Source: CAVVZJ01 sp963752755
Lineage (GTDB): Bacteria > Planctomycetota > Planctomycetia > Isosphaerales > Isosphaeraceae
NCBI GenBank assembly: GCA_963752755.1
Contig: CAVVZJ010000010.1
Location: forward strand, 546,683 to 610,682
Reading direction: 5' to 3'
DNA length: 64,000 nucleotides
The notes beneath the pieces are model-generated. The model was not told the origin of the DNA. It saw only the letters and a program-made list of their open reading frames with translations, and did no database searches. Below are positions 47,400 to 56,815 of this stretch, in pieces; the first letter of the stretch is position 1, and the number at the start of each line of letters is the position of its first letter. The position numbers and the translations under genes are program-made.

Positions 47400-49136
47400 G
47401 TGGACACGCTGGGGATCAATGCGGCTTATCACGACTCGTCGGCCTGCCTGGTTCGCGATGGAGTGGTCATCGCGGCGGCGGAGGACGAACGGTTCACGCA
47501 TATCAAGCACGCGAAGCGGCCAGTGCCCTTCTCGACGTGGGAGCTGCCGTTCCACGCGATCGACTACTGCCTGCGCGAGGCCGGCATCCGGCTGACGGAC
47601 CTGGATCATGTCGCGTACTCGTATGACCCGTTCTTGCTGCTTGATCGACACAGGGACGACGCGACGATCACGCTCCCGCTGGAGCCGAGCGCGCACCCGA
47701 GTCCTGAGGAGTTCGAGGCGGCCTGGGACCCGCTGTTCCTGTCGTCGATCGTCAATGCTCCGCGGCAGCTTGCGGACGGAGCGCCGCATCATCTCAAGGA
47801 ACGATTCCGGGGGGCCAGGCCGGACGGCCCGTACCGATGGCACTTCGTCGCGCACCACCTGGCCCACGCGGCGAGCGCCTTCCATCCCTCGCCGTTCGCG
47901 CGGGCGGCCGTCCTGACACTCGACGGTCGGGGAGAGAAGGCGACCACCGGATATGCGATCGGCGAAGGGACGCAGCTCGAATGGCTGGGCCAGGTGCATA
48001 TGCCGCACTCGCTCGGGATCTTGTATGAGCAGGTGACGAGCTACCTGGGCTTCCTGCACTCGTCCGACGAGTACAAGGTGATGGCCCTGGCCTCATACGG
48101 CAAGCCGCGGTTCGTGGCCGAGTTCCGCGAGATTGTCCAGCTCGGCGAGAACGGCCAGTTCACGATCGCACCGACCCGGCTGGAAGAGCGGTTCGGCCCG
48201 CTCGCGATTGCGGGGCGGGCCGATCGAGCCGAGGCACTACGATATCGCGCATTCGCTCCAGGTTGTGCTGGAGGAGACGGTGCTGGAACTGGCGACGCTG
48301 GCTGCACAAAGAGTCGAGGTGCGATGATCTCTGCATGGCCGGGGGCGTGGCGCTGAACTGCGTGATGAACGCCCGGCTGCGGGAGCGTGGGCCGTTCCGG
48401 GAGATCTGGGTCCAGCCGGCGTCGGGGGACGCGGGGACGTCGCTGGGGGCGGCACTCTGGATCGACGCCCGCGAGCGGGGAGGCATCGACCGGCCGTACC
48501 GGATGGATCACGCCTATCTCGGCCCAGGCTACGGCGAGGAGGAGATCGAGGAATTCCTGCGATGGTCGCAAGCTCTCCTATCGGCGGCTCGACGACGTTC
48601 CGGCTGAGGTGGCGGCGATCCTGGCGCAGGACCGGGTCATCGGCTGGTATCAGGGGCGGATGGAGTTCGGGCCGAGGGCTTTGGGAGCACGGTCGATCCT
48701 GGCGTCGCCGCTCCACCCCGAGATGCAGGCAAGGCTCAACGAGATCAAGGACCGGGAGGATTTCCGACCCGTCGCGCCGGTCGTGATTGAGGAGGAAGCC
48801 GGGGATTGGTTCGAGGGCGCCGGCGTGGCACCGTTCATGCTGTTCGTCTTCGACGTGAAGCCCGAGAAGGCCGACCGCATTCCGGCCGTCCGGCACACAG
48901 ACGGCACGGCGCGGGTGCAGACGGTCAATCGGTTGCAGAACCCCCTGTATTACGATCTGCTGCGGGCCTTCCAGGTGCGGACGGGGGTGCCGGTGCTGGT
49001 CAACACGTCGTTCAACACGCGGGGCGAGCCAATCGTCTGCACGCCGCGGGACGCCGTGGAGAGCTTCTGGACCTCGCCGCTGGATGCCCTGGTGATCGGC
49101 CCGTTCTTGCTCGAGAAGCCACACGGAGGTCGGTGA
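47400..49136 (+). CDS. NodU/CmcH-type O-carbamoyltransferase, frameshifted
   Basis: About 578 residues from GTG 47400 (VDTLGINAAYHDSSACLVRD). The N-terminal Kae1-like domain has AAAEDERFTHIKHAKRPVPF, the metal-site HHLAHAASAFHPSPF and TLDGRGEKATTGYAIG. Shifts lie near 48205, 48305 and 48565. The core continues MAGGVALNCVMNARLRERGP, then the C-terminal carbamoyltransferase domain VIGWYQGRMEFGPRALGARS, LNEIKDREDFRPVAPVVIEE and LVNTSFNTRGEPIVCTPRDA. These enzymes transfer carbamoyl from carbamoyl phosphate via carbamoyl-AMP to a sugar hydroxyl. Within this operon it probably decorates the glycan. Confidence 0.9.
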
Positions 49137-49139
49137 GGG

Positions 49140-50103
49140 ATGCGCGTCTCGGTCGTCGTGCCAACATTTCGCCGGGCGGATCTCCTCCGGCGTTGCCTGG
49201 AGGCACTGGCCTCCCAGGATTTCCAAGCATCGGACTATGAGATTCTGATTGCTGACGACGCCGTGAGCGAGGCGACGCGGCGCCAGGTGGAGGCGTTCGG
49301 CCGCGGAACGGCGGCGCGGGTCCGCTATCTTTCGGTGACGGAGACGCACGGGCCGGCGGCGGCACGCAACGTCGGCTGGCGAGAGTCTACTGGAGAGATC
49401 ATCGCCTTCACGGATGATGATTGCGTGCCTGATCCCCGCTGGCTGACCGAGGGGCTGGCCGCCTTCCGCGAGGGGGTGGCGGCGGTGAGCGGGAAGCTGA
49501 TCGTTCCCTTGCCGGAGGCCCCGACGGATTACGAGCGGAACGAGGCGGGGCTGGAACGGGCGGAGTTTGTGACGGCCAACTGCTTCGTCCGTCGTGAGAC
49601 CATGGAGGCCGTCGGCGGCTTCGACGAGCGGTTCCAGGCCGCCTGGCGGGAGGATAGTGACCTGCACTTCGCCTTGCTCCGGCGGGGCGATCGGATCGTA
49701 AAGGCACCGGCGGCGGTGGTCGTGCATCCAGTCCGACCGGCACCTTGGGGGGTGAGCTTGAAGCAGCAGCGCAAGAGCCTGTTCAATGCCTTGTTGTTCA
49801 AGAAGTATCCCGAACTTTATCGCCAGCGCATCCGAGTCGGCGCCACCCTGGGACTATTACGCGGTTGTGATCGCTCTGGCGGGGGTCGCCGGAGCCGGGG
49901 CGGCGGGCCGTAGGGACCTGGTGGTCGGATCGCTGGTCGCCTGGGGCGTCCTGACGGCACGATTCTGCCTGCGGAGGCTCAAGCGGAACTCGCGAGCGCC
50001 GGGGCATGTCCTGGAGATGCTGGTGACGTCGGCCTTGATCCCACCACTGTCGGTCTTCTGGAGGCTTTATGGAGCCTGCAAGTTCCGCGTCCTTTTCCTT
50101 TAA
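49140..50103 (+). CDS. GT2 family glycosyltransferase with C-terminal membrane segments, frameshifted
   Basis: About 320 residues from ATG 49140, three bases after the carbamoyltransferase stop. The GT-A domain has MRVSVVVPTFRRADLLRRCL, GPAAARNVGWRESTGEIIAF, TDDDCVPDPRWL (DxD-like) and ANCFVRRETMEAVGGFDERF with WREDSDLHFALLRRG. A shift at about 49845 leads to a hydrophobic tail (YYAVVIALAGVAGAG, LVVGSLVAWGVLTARFCL, VTSALIPPLSVFWRLYGACK). It probably adds a sugar at the cytoplasmic face of the inner membrane. Confidence 0.86.
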
Positions 50104-50115
50104 GAGCCGCCATCC

Positions 50116-50981
50116 ATGACGGTTCCCGACGAACGCATTGCGGTGGTGATCGCCACGCGGGATCGGCTCGGCTCGTTGAGGATCACGCTCGGTCGTCTCG
50201 GCGCGTTGCCCGAGCGGCCCCGCATCATCGTGGCCGACAACGGCTCGACGGACGGGACGCCGGAGGCGTTGCGGGCTGAGTTCCCGTCCGTGGAGCTGTT
50301 GAGTCTGGATGTCAACCTCGGCGCGGGGCGCGGAACGCAGCGGTCGAGAGAATTGCGAATCCAATCATCGCGTTCGCGGATGATGACTCGTGGTGGGAAC
50401 CGGGCTCGCTCAGTCGTGCCGCTGAGCTGTTCGAGGAGCATCCGACGCTGGGGCTCGTCGCCGCTCGGGTTCTTGTCGGTCCCGAGGAGAGGCAGGACCC
50501 GACCTGCGCCGAGATGGCTGACAGTCCCCTGCCTCGCCGGGAAGGGTTGCCGGGGCCGGCGATTCTGGGATTCCTTGCGTGCGGGGCGGTGGTGCGGCGA
50601 TCGGCGTTTCTCGGCGTCGGGGGTTTCCCGACGCGGTTCGGCATCGGCGGCGAGGAGGAACTGCTGGCAATCGACCTGGCGGTAGCGAGGTGGGATCTTT
50701 GTTATGTGGATGAGCTGATCGCGTATCATCATCCCTCGCCGGTGCGCGACGTGGCAGCGAGGAGGCGCATCCAGGTGCGCAACGCGCTCTGGAGTGCCTG
50801 GATGCGGCGACCTCCGGGCGGGGCATTGCGGAGAACCCTGGCGTTGCTCCGGCCCTGGTTCCGCGATACGGCCACGAGGCAGGGATTCACCGCGGCCTTG
50901 CGTGGCGTGGGGGGCGTCTGGCGGGATCGACGCGCGATCCCGGCCGACCTGGAGCGGGCGTTGAGGCGGCTGGAGGGATGA
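50116..50981 (+). CDS. GT2 family glycosyltransferase, frameshifted
   Basis: About 288 residues from ATG 50116 (MTVPDERIAVVIATRDRLGS). It has PRIIVADNGSTDGTPEALRA. After a shift near 50325 it reads ARNAAVERIANPIIAFADDD (DDD metal site) and SWWEPGSLSRAAELFEEHPT. Later parts include GFLACGAVVRRSAFLGVGGF and the acceptor-side GIGGEEELLAIDLAVARWDL, with AYHHPSPVRD. The 12-base gap to the previous GT2 gene indicates one transcript. Confidence 0.87.
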
Positions 50982-51134
50982 GGAAGTTGCGAACCCCCAA
51001 GGAGTTTGGTCGGGGCATGCAAACCGTCTGGCCGGACTTGTCGTAGATGCTATGATGGGGTTGTCAGCACGAGACGCGGCCCGAGGTTGAGCTGCGTCGG
51101 AGGCCGGTGGACGCCCATCCGAGCACGACGCGCT

Positions 51135-52952
51135 GTGAGCACGCTCCGAAGAATCGGGAACTGGTTGACGCCATACCGAGGCCGGGTCGCCCTGGCGCTG
51201 GGGCTGACGACCCTGGCCTGCCTGGTCAATCTGCTGGTCCCCCTGCTGGTGCAAGGGCTCATCGACGGCGTCGTCGCCAGGGGCCGGTGGTGGGTCTTGC
51301 CGACGTATGCCCTGGGACTCTTCGGCGTCTTCGCCGCGCAGGCGGGGCTCGCGATGGGCAACGCGCTGGTGATCGCGAGGGTCGGACAGGGAGTCGTGCG
51401 CGACCTGCGACACGGCCTGTATGAGCGGCTCCAGCGGCTGAGCCTGGCGTACTACGACCGGACGCCCGTGGGGTCGATCATCTCGCGGTTGATGGACGAC
51501 GTCGGGGCGATCCAGGCGTTCGTCACGGGGCAAACCGTGACGATCCTGACCGACCTCGGAACGACCGCCGCAGTCGCGGCCCTGCTGTTGACGATGAACT
51601 GGCGGCTGGCCCTGGTGGTGCTGGTCTTCCTGCCGGTCTACGCGCTGAATTTCCGGTATTTCCTCCGCCGCATCCGGTCGAACAGTACGGTCATCCGGAC
51701 GAAGATGGACACTCTCTTTGGCCATCTCAAGGAGAAGCTCGATGGCACGCTTGTGGTCAAGGTGTGTGCCCGCGAGCCGGGCGAGGTGGACGACTTCGCG
51801 GCGCAGCTTGCCGATGTCCACGTGCCGCGGGTGAGAGAAAGCCGTCTGAGCGCAGCGTTCTCGAACCTGAGTGCGGCGATCAGCGGCATCGGCACGGCGG
51901 CGGTCTTCGCCGTGGCGGCGATGGAGGTCCTGAACGGGCGGCTCACGCCCGGCGGCGTCGTCTCGACAGCGGCGCTGGCGGCCTTGCTTTTCGGGCCGAT
52001 CGGGCGGCTGGGCGACCTGGCTTACGTCTTCGAGCAGGCGTCGGCGAGCGTGGAACGTCTGGGCGAGATCCTCGACCTGAAGCCGGACGTGCCCGAGCCG
52101 GCCGGGCCGACGGCGATCGGCCGGGCGAGGGGACAGGTCGAGTTTGACCGCGTGGGCTTCGGGTACCGACCGAATGAGCCGGTGCTCTGGGATTTCCGGC
52201 TCAAGGTCGAGCCCGGCATGAGAATCGCGCTCGTCGGGCCGACGGGCAGCGGCAAGAGCACAATCGTCAACCTGATGATGCGTTTTTATGATCCTTCCTG
52301 GGGCGAGATCCGGCTCGATGGGGTTCCGATCCGGGATCACGCCACCGCGGATCTTCGGCGCCAGATCGGCGTGGTGTTGCAGGACCCGGTGGTCTTCCGC
52401 GCCAGCGTGGCGGAGAACATCCGCTACGGTAATCCCGGAGCCAACGACGCCCAGGTCGAGTCCGCGGCGCGGGCGGCCATGGTTCACACGTTCGCGACGT
52501 CCTTGCCGGAGGGTTACGAGACGATCGTCGGCGAGGGCGGTTACAAGCTCAGCCAGGGGGAACGGCAACGCCTCGCGATCGCACGTGCCTTTTGCATGGA
52601 CCCGGCGCTGGTGGTGCTCGATGAGGCGACCAGTTCGATCGACACGGCCAGCGAGGCCTTGATCCAGGCCGCCTTGAAGAACCTCCTCCGTGGCCGGACC
52701 GCCTTCATCATCGCCCACCGTCTTTCGACGATCGTCGATGCCGATCGGATCGTCGTGCTGGAAGGTGGGCTGACCGTCCAGAAGGGGCGACACCAGGAGT
52801 TGCTGACCGACCGCGACGGCCTCTACCGGAAGCTCTGCGCCCGGCAGTTCGGCGAGGAGACACTGGCCGAGCTGGAGGCCGGACGCCTCGCGCTGCCGTC
52901 GCCGCATTTCGATTTCGACAAGACCCGTCCGCTCATCCGCGCCGCGGGCTGA
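51135..52952 (+). CDS. MsbA-like ABC exporter half-transporter
   Basis: 605 residues, intact, from GTG 51135 (VSTLRRIGNWLTPYRGRVAL); an upstream in-frame start at 51006 gives a basic non-conserved leader and is rejected. The six-helix exporter domain includes LGLTTLACLVNLLVPLLVQG and YDRTPVGSIISRLMDDVGAI. The ATPase has Walker A VGPTGSGKSTIVNLMMRFYD, Q-loop GVVLQDPVVF, signature YKLSQGERQRLAIARA (LSQGE rather than LSGGQ) and Walker B LVVLDEATSSIDTAS. It is 21 bases before a second exporter of exactly the same length, so the pair probably works as a heterodimer exporting a lipid-linked glycan. Confidence 0.93.
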   Translation: MSTLRRIGNWLTPYRGRVALALGLTTLACLVNLLVPLLVQGLIDGVVARGRWWVLPTYALGLFGVFAAQAGLAMGNALVIARVGQGVVRDLRHGLYERLQRLSLAYYDRTPVGSIISRLMDDVGAIQAFVTGQTVTILTDLGTTAAVAALLLTMNWRLALVVLVFLPVYALNFRYFLRRIRSNSTVIRTKMDTLFGHLKEKLDGTLVVKVCAREPGEVDDFAAQLADVHVPRVRESRLSAAFSNLSAAISGIGTAAVFAVAAMEVLNGRLTPGGVVSTAALAALLFGPIGRLGDLAYVFEQASASVERLGEILDLKPDVPEPAGPTAIGRARGQVEFDRVGFGYRPNEPVLWDFRLKVEPGMRIALVGPTGSGKSTIVNLMMRFYDPSWGEIRLDGVPIRDHATADLRRQIGVVLQDPVVFRASVAENIRYGNPGANDAQVESAARAAMVHTFATSLPEGYETIVGEGGYKLSQGERQRLAIARAFCMDPALVVLDEATSSIDTASEALIQAALKNLLRGRTAFIIAHRLSTIVDADRIVVLEGGLTVQKGRHQELLTDRDGLYRKLCARQFGEETLAELEAGRLALPSPHFDFDKTRPLIRAAG

Positions 52953-52973
52953 GGCCCGGGAGTTTCCGCAAGG

Positions 52974-54791
52974 ATGGCCCCGATTCAAGCGAACCCAACC
53001 TCGCCCATCGAGCCGTTGCGAAGGCTGGAGTTGCAGTTTCTCCGACCGTACCGTTCCTGGTTGCTGCTGGGGCTGGTCGGCTTGCTGGCGCAATCGCTCC
53101 TGCTCCTGCCGATCCCGCTGTTTCAGGGCTGGGTGCTCGACCGTCTCCTGCCGCTGGCCGGTCACCTGAAGTCGATCACGACCGTCGAGGCTGCCGGGGC
53201 CTCGCGGGCGATCGCGCTCTGCCTGGCGGCCACGGTGGCGTGTCACCTGGGACGCATGGCCCTGGCCTGGACGATCAGCGCGATGGTAGGGCGGATCAGC
53301 CAGGAGGTGGTTGTCGCGCTGCGAGGAGCCCTGCATCGCAAGTTGATGCGGCTCCCGATGGCGTATTTCGACGCACAGCAGACGGGCCGCTTGATGGCCC
53401 GGGTGACGAGCGACGTGGGCTCGATTCTCGGGTTCCTCAACGGCGGGTTTCTCCAGCTTGTCAACGACCTGATCCTGGCGCTGGGAATCGCGGTACTGCT
53501 GGTCTGGCTCCAGTGGCAAATGGCGTTGATCGCGTTGGTGGTCGTGCCGCTTTATGCGTTGAACCAGGCGTTCTTCGCCCGGAAGATCCACCGGCTCTCG
53601 CAGGAGATCCGGGCTCAGGTGGCGGGTCTTTATGCGTTGCTGAGCGAGCGGGTGTCGGCGGTGCGGGTCGTGCGGTCGTTCGCCAAGGAGGACACCGAGC
53701 TGGCGGCGCTGGACGAGCGGATCGACACCCACCGTTTCTTGAGCCTGGCGAACAGCCGCACCAGCGCCACGCTCGGGGCGCTGGCGACACTGATCAGCGG
53801 GCTGGGGACGGTCGCCGTGGTGACGTATGGGGCTGTCCTCATCGGTCGGGGCCGCCTGACGGTGGGCGAGCTGATGGCGTTCTATGCGTTGATCGGCCAG
53901 CTTTACAACCCGATCGTGCGACTGACACAGTTTCAGGCGACGGCGGTCGCGACGCGGGTTTCCCTGGAGCGGCTGTTCGAGGTCTTCGACGAGCCCGAGC
54001 CCGTGTCGGACCGGCCGGCTGCGGAGGCGATCGTTGGACGGCCGCGGGGCGGCTTGACGTTCCGGGATGTGAACTTTTTCTACATGCCCGGCGGCCGCGC
54101 GGTGCTTCAAGGGATCAACCTGGAGATCGAGCCGGGCACGACGGTCGGCATCCTGGGTCCGAGCGGCTCGGGCAAGAGCACGCTGCTGGCGCTCGCTCCC
54201 CGAATCTACGACCTGCCCGACGGGGGCGGGTCGGTCCGGTTCGACGGCCGCGACGTGCGGGACCTGAAGCTCAACGACCTGCGGCACCACGTCGCCCTGG
54301 TGCCGCAGGTGGCGATGCTCTTCGAGGGCACGATCCGATCGAACCTGCTCTATGCGAATCCGGACGCGACCGAAGAGCAGATGCGTCGGGCGCTCGAGGC
54401 GGCCGACTTGGCGGGGCTGGTGGCGGCGATGCCGAAAGGGCTGGAAACCCCGGTGGGCGAGCGGGGCCTGTCGCTCTCCGGCGGCCAGCGGCAGCGGCTC
54501 GCCCTGGCTCGCGCTCTCGTGACCGACCCGGCGGTGCTCCTGCTGGACGACTGCACGAGTGCCCTGGATGCCGAGACCGAGTCGAAGATTCAGGAGGCGC
54601 TGGCGGAGCTGATGCCGGGGCGAACGTGCGTGATCGTTTCGCACAAGGTGTCGTCGGTCCGGCATGCGGACAGGATCGTAGTGCTGGAAGAGGGCCGGAT
54701 CGTCGAGCAGGGGACGCATGAAGAGTTGCTCGAACTCGGCGGGGCTTATACCCGGACGCACGATCAGCAGACCCAGGCGCTCGCGGCGTGA
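52974..54791 (+). CDS. MsbA-like ABC exporter half-transporter
   Basis: 605 residues, intact, from ATG 52974 (MAPIQANPTSPIEPLRRLEL). The membrane domain includes SWLLLGLVGLLAQSLLLLPI, YFDAQQTGRLMARVTSDVGS and LVNDLILALGIAVLLVWLQW. The ATPase has Walker A LGPSGSGKSTLLALAPRIYD, ALVPQVAMLFEGTIRSNLLY, canonical signature LSLSGGQRQRLALARAL and LLLDDCTSALDAETE, where Walker B ends DD in place of the catalytic DE. With the partner's intact DE, this suggests an asymmetric pair with one degenerate ATP site. Confidence 0.93.
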   Translation: MAPIQANPTSPIEPLRRLELQFLRPYRSWLLLGLVGLLAQSLLLLPIPLFQGWVLDRLLPLAGHLKSITTVEAAGASRAIALCLAATVACHLGRMALAWTISAMVGRISQEVVVALRGALHRKLMRLPMAYFDAQQTGRLMARVTSDVGSILGFLNGGFLQLVNDLILALGIAVLLVWLQWQMALIALVVVPLYALNQAFFARKIHRLSQEIRAQVAGLYALLSERVSAVRVVRSFAKEDTELAALDERIDTHRFLSLANSRTSATLGALATLISGLGTVAVVTYGAVLIGRGRLTVGELMAFYALIGQLYNPIVRLTQFQATAVATRVSLERLFEVFDEPEPVSDRPAAEAIVGRPRGGLTFRDVNFFYMPGGRAVLQGINLEIEPGTTVGILGPSGSGKSTLLALAPRIYDLPDGGGSVRFDGRDVRDLKLNDLRHHVALVPQVAMLFEGTIRSNLLYANPDATEEQMRRALEAADLAGLVAAMPKGLETPVGERGLSLSGGQRQRLALARALVTDPAVLLLDDCTSALDAETESKIQEALAELMPGRTCVIVSHKVSSVRHADRIVVLEEGRIVEQGTHEELLELGGAYTRTHDQQTQALAA

Positions 54792-54869
54792 TCGAGCGAG
54801 GACCGGCACGCGATCTGCTCCGGTGGTCGTCTGGATGTTCCGGAACACCCTCGACGCCGGGGACAACAC

Positions 54870-55256
54870 ATGACCTTCCGAGAAACACTCGACAAGCACC
54901 TTCGGGCCATCCAGGGACGCGATCACGAATCGCTGGCCGAGACGCTGCCAGCCGATCAACTGGTGTTGATAACCGCCGATGGCCGGCTCGTGCGTTCGGC
55001 ACTCGAGTTCGCGAGAATGCACCGGGAGTGGTTCGAGTCGAAGACGTGGACGCTCGACTTCGAGGAGGTCAGCGCGATGGAGTCGGCCGACCTGGCGGTC
55101 GTGACGTTCCGGCTCGATTATCGTGATCGCCCCGAGGGCGGCGAGCCGATCCATGAGCAGAGTTATCTCACGCTGGTCTTCCGACGGGACGGGGACCGCT
55201 GGGTGATGGTGCAGGATCAGAATACGCCGATCCGGGGCAAGGCCGAGGGGGTCTGA
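54870..55256 (+). CDS. SnoaL/DUF4440-like (NTF2-fold) protein
   Basis: 128 residues from ATG 54870 (MTFRETLDKHLRAIQGRDHE). The pattern of an N-terminal helix pair followed by strands (LVLITADGRLVRSALEFARM, ADLAVVTFRLDYRDRP, SYLTLVFRRDGDRWVMVQDQ) is that of small NTF2-fold proteins. There is no signal peptide and no catalytic residue is identifiable. It lies 78 bases after the ABC exporters and may be part of the same transcript or a separate gene. Confidence 0.78.
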   Translation: MTFRETLDKHLRAIQGRDHESLAETLPADQLVLITADGRLVRSALEFARMHREWFESKTWTLDFEEVSAMESADLAVVTFRLDYRDRPEGGEPIHEQSYLTLVFRRDGDRWVMVQDQNTPIRGKAEGV

Positions 55257-55343
55257 GCCGGTTCGAACGTAAGGCGCCGGGGTCGGTCGGGCAACCGGAA
55301 ACGAGCCCGGACGATGGCGCGCTGCACAGGCCCTACGGGGAGG

Positions 55344-56750
55344 TCAGGGACCGGCCTCGGCGGCGGGTTCGGGCAGCGCTCGCTCGATCTCGGAGAGACA
55401 GTAGCCGAAGCCGGGGCCGCGGATCGTGGAGAGGTCGATGCGGCCGAGGCGGCGGCGGTAGAGGCCGGGGTGGACGGCGGCCTCGGGGCGGGAGGCGTCG
55501 GGGTAGTACTGCATGCCGTTGGTCTCGACGCCCATGATGGTGCCGGCGTGAGCGGCGAGGAGGCTATGGGGGACCTGGGCGAGCATCGGGTTGGAGAGGT
55601 CCTGGACCATCAGGGTCATGCCGTGGGCGCGGGCCCAGCAGAGGGAGAGGAGGGCGCCGGTCTGGGTCTTGCAGGTCTTGAGGGCGACGCCCGACCAGCC
55701 CAGCTCGCGACCGAGGCGGATGAGGGTCCAGTCGTGGGCGGATTCGTCCATGAACAATGGCTTACGCGCGGATACGGAGTGGACGTCGATGCGGTGGTGT
55801 TCGAGGTCGTAGGGGAAGGGTTGCTCGACGTAGAGGATCATGCCGGAGAGGCGGGGGTGCTCGACGACGAGGCGATCGAGAATAGTGTTTACGTATTCGG
55901 GATCACTGACCGTGCAGTTGAAGTCGGCGGTCAGCCAGTCGCAACCTTCCTCGACGGCGATCCGGCCGACGTGGGTGAGGCGGTCGTAGTCCCAGGCGGG
56001 GTCGGTGCCGGTGAGCTTGACCTTGAGGCACAGGAGGCCGTCGCGGCGAATCCAGTCGCGGAGGAGGACGGGGTAGCCATCGTCGGGCTCGGAGCCGGTG
56101 AGGTCGGAGGGCTCGAGGGGGTCCTTGCCGCCGACGAGGTGCCAGGCGGGCAGGGAGTCGGGTCGGGGGAAGGTGAGGAAGTCGGCGGGGAATCGGCTGG
56201 AGAAATCGACGTCGCTGCCGGCGGCGGGTTCGAGGAACGAGGACAGGTCGCGGCTCAGGAAGTTGCGGTTGTACGTGTCATAGACGGGCAGAGCGTGAAG
56301 TTGGCCGAAGGCGTCGTGGAGGGCGAGGTCGAAGGCGGAGGAGGCCACGAGCGCGGCGAGCCAGGGCAAGGGCTCGGGCAGGTCGTGGCCGGCGTTGGCC
56401 TCGTCTCGCAGGCCGGGGAGGACGGCCTCGGTGAAGGCGTGGCCGACCTCGATCGGATGGCCGAAGTGGTCGAAGGAGGCCCAGGCGTCGGTGAGGCGGA
56501 TGCAGAGGTTTTGAAGGATTTCGAGGCGGGCGGAGTAGGAAAGGGTGCTGGGCCAGACCCACTGGACACTGAGAGGGGTCTCGCCCCAGCCGACGGCCCT
56601 GCGGCCCTGGCGGTCGGCGACGGTGAGCTTCACGCGGGCGCACGTTACCTCGGTCGTCACCTCCGGGCCGAACTTCAAGGGCATGCGGGTCCGGATCGGC
56701 AGGAAGTAGAGCGAGGCGGCGACGGGCCGGATGTCGGTCGGCTGGGGCAT
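55344..56750 (-). CDS. Enolase-superfamily protein (mandelate racemase/muconate-lactonising type)
   Basis: 468 residues, intact, from ATG 56750. The N-terminal capping domain covers about 20-150 (MPLKFGPEVTTEVTCARVKL, GWGETPLSVQW). In the barrel, a K-x-K motif (LCLKVKLTG), metal ligands ADFN, VEQPF and DESAHDW, and a following lysine (ALKTCKTQTG) match the superfamily's general layout. NPMLAQVPHSLLAAHAG and GVETNGMQYYPDASRPEAA are near the C-terminus. Length (468) is greater than the about 360-400 typical of MR/MLE enzymes. The substrate cannot be inferred. Confidence 0.88.
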   Translation of the reverse strand: MPQPTDIRPVAASLYFLPIRTRMPLKFGPEVTTEVTCARVKLTVADRQGRRAVGWGETPLSVQWVWPSTLSYSARLEILQNLCIRLTDAWASFDHFGHPIEVGHAFTEAVLPGLRDEANAGHDLPEPLPWLAALVASSAFDLALHDAFGQLHALPVYDTYNRNFLSRDLSSFLEPAAGSDVDFSSRFPADFLTFPRPDSLPAWHLVGGKDPLEPSDLTGSEPDDGYPVLLRDWIRRDGLLCLKVKLTGTDPAWDYDRLTHVGRIAVEEGCDWLTADFNCTVSDPEYVNTILDRLVVEHPRLSGMILYVEQPFPYDLEHHRIDVHSVSARKPLFMDESAHDWTLIRLGRELGWSGVALKTCKTQTGALLSLCWARAHGMTLMVQDLSNPMLAQVPHSLLAAHAGTIMGVETNGMQYYPDASRPEAAVHPGLYRRRLGRIDLSTIRGPGFGYCLSEIERALPEPAAEAGP

Positions 56751-56815
56751 GGGTCGGGCCTGGGCCTCGAAAGTGGATCGGAGTCAACGGGGACAAAGAC
56801 ACGTCGCGGCGACGA

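Noticed and set aside
50100..55154. A 1,684-codon open frame on the minus strand
   Set aside because: It lies antisense to two intact ABC exporters, two glycosyltransferases and the NTF2-like gene. Its translation is Arg/His/Gln/Pro-rich without domains. High GC in third positions leaves such antisense frames open.
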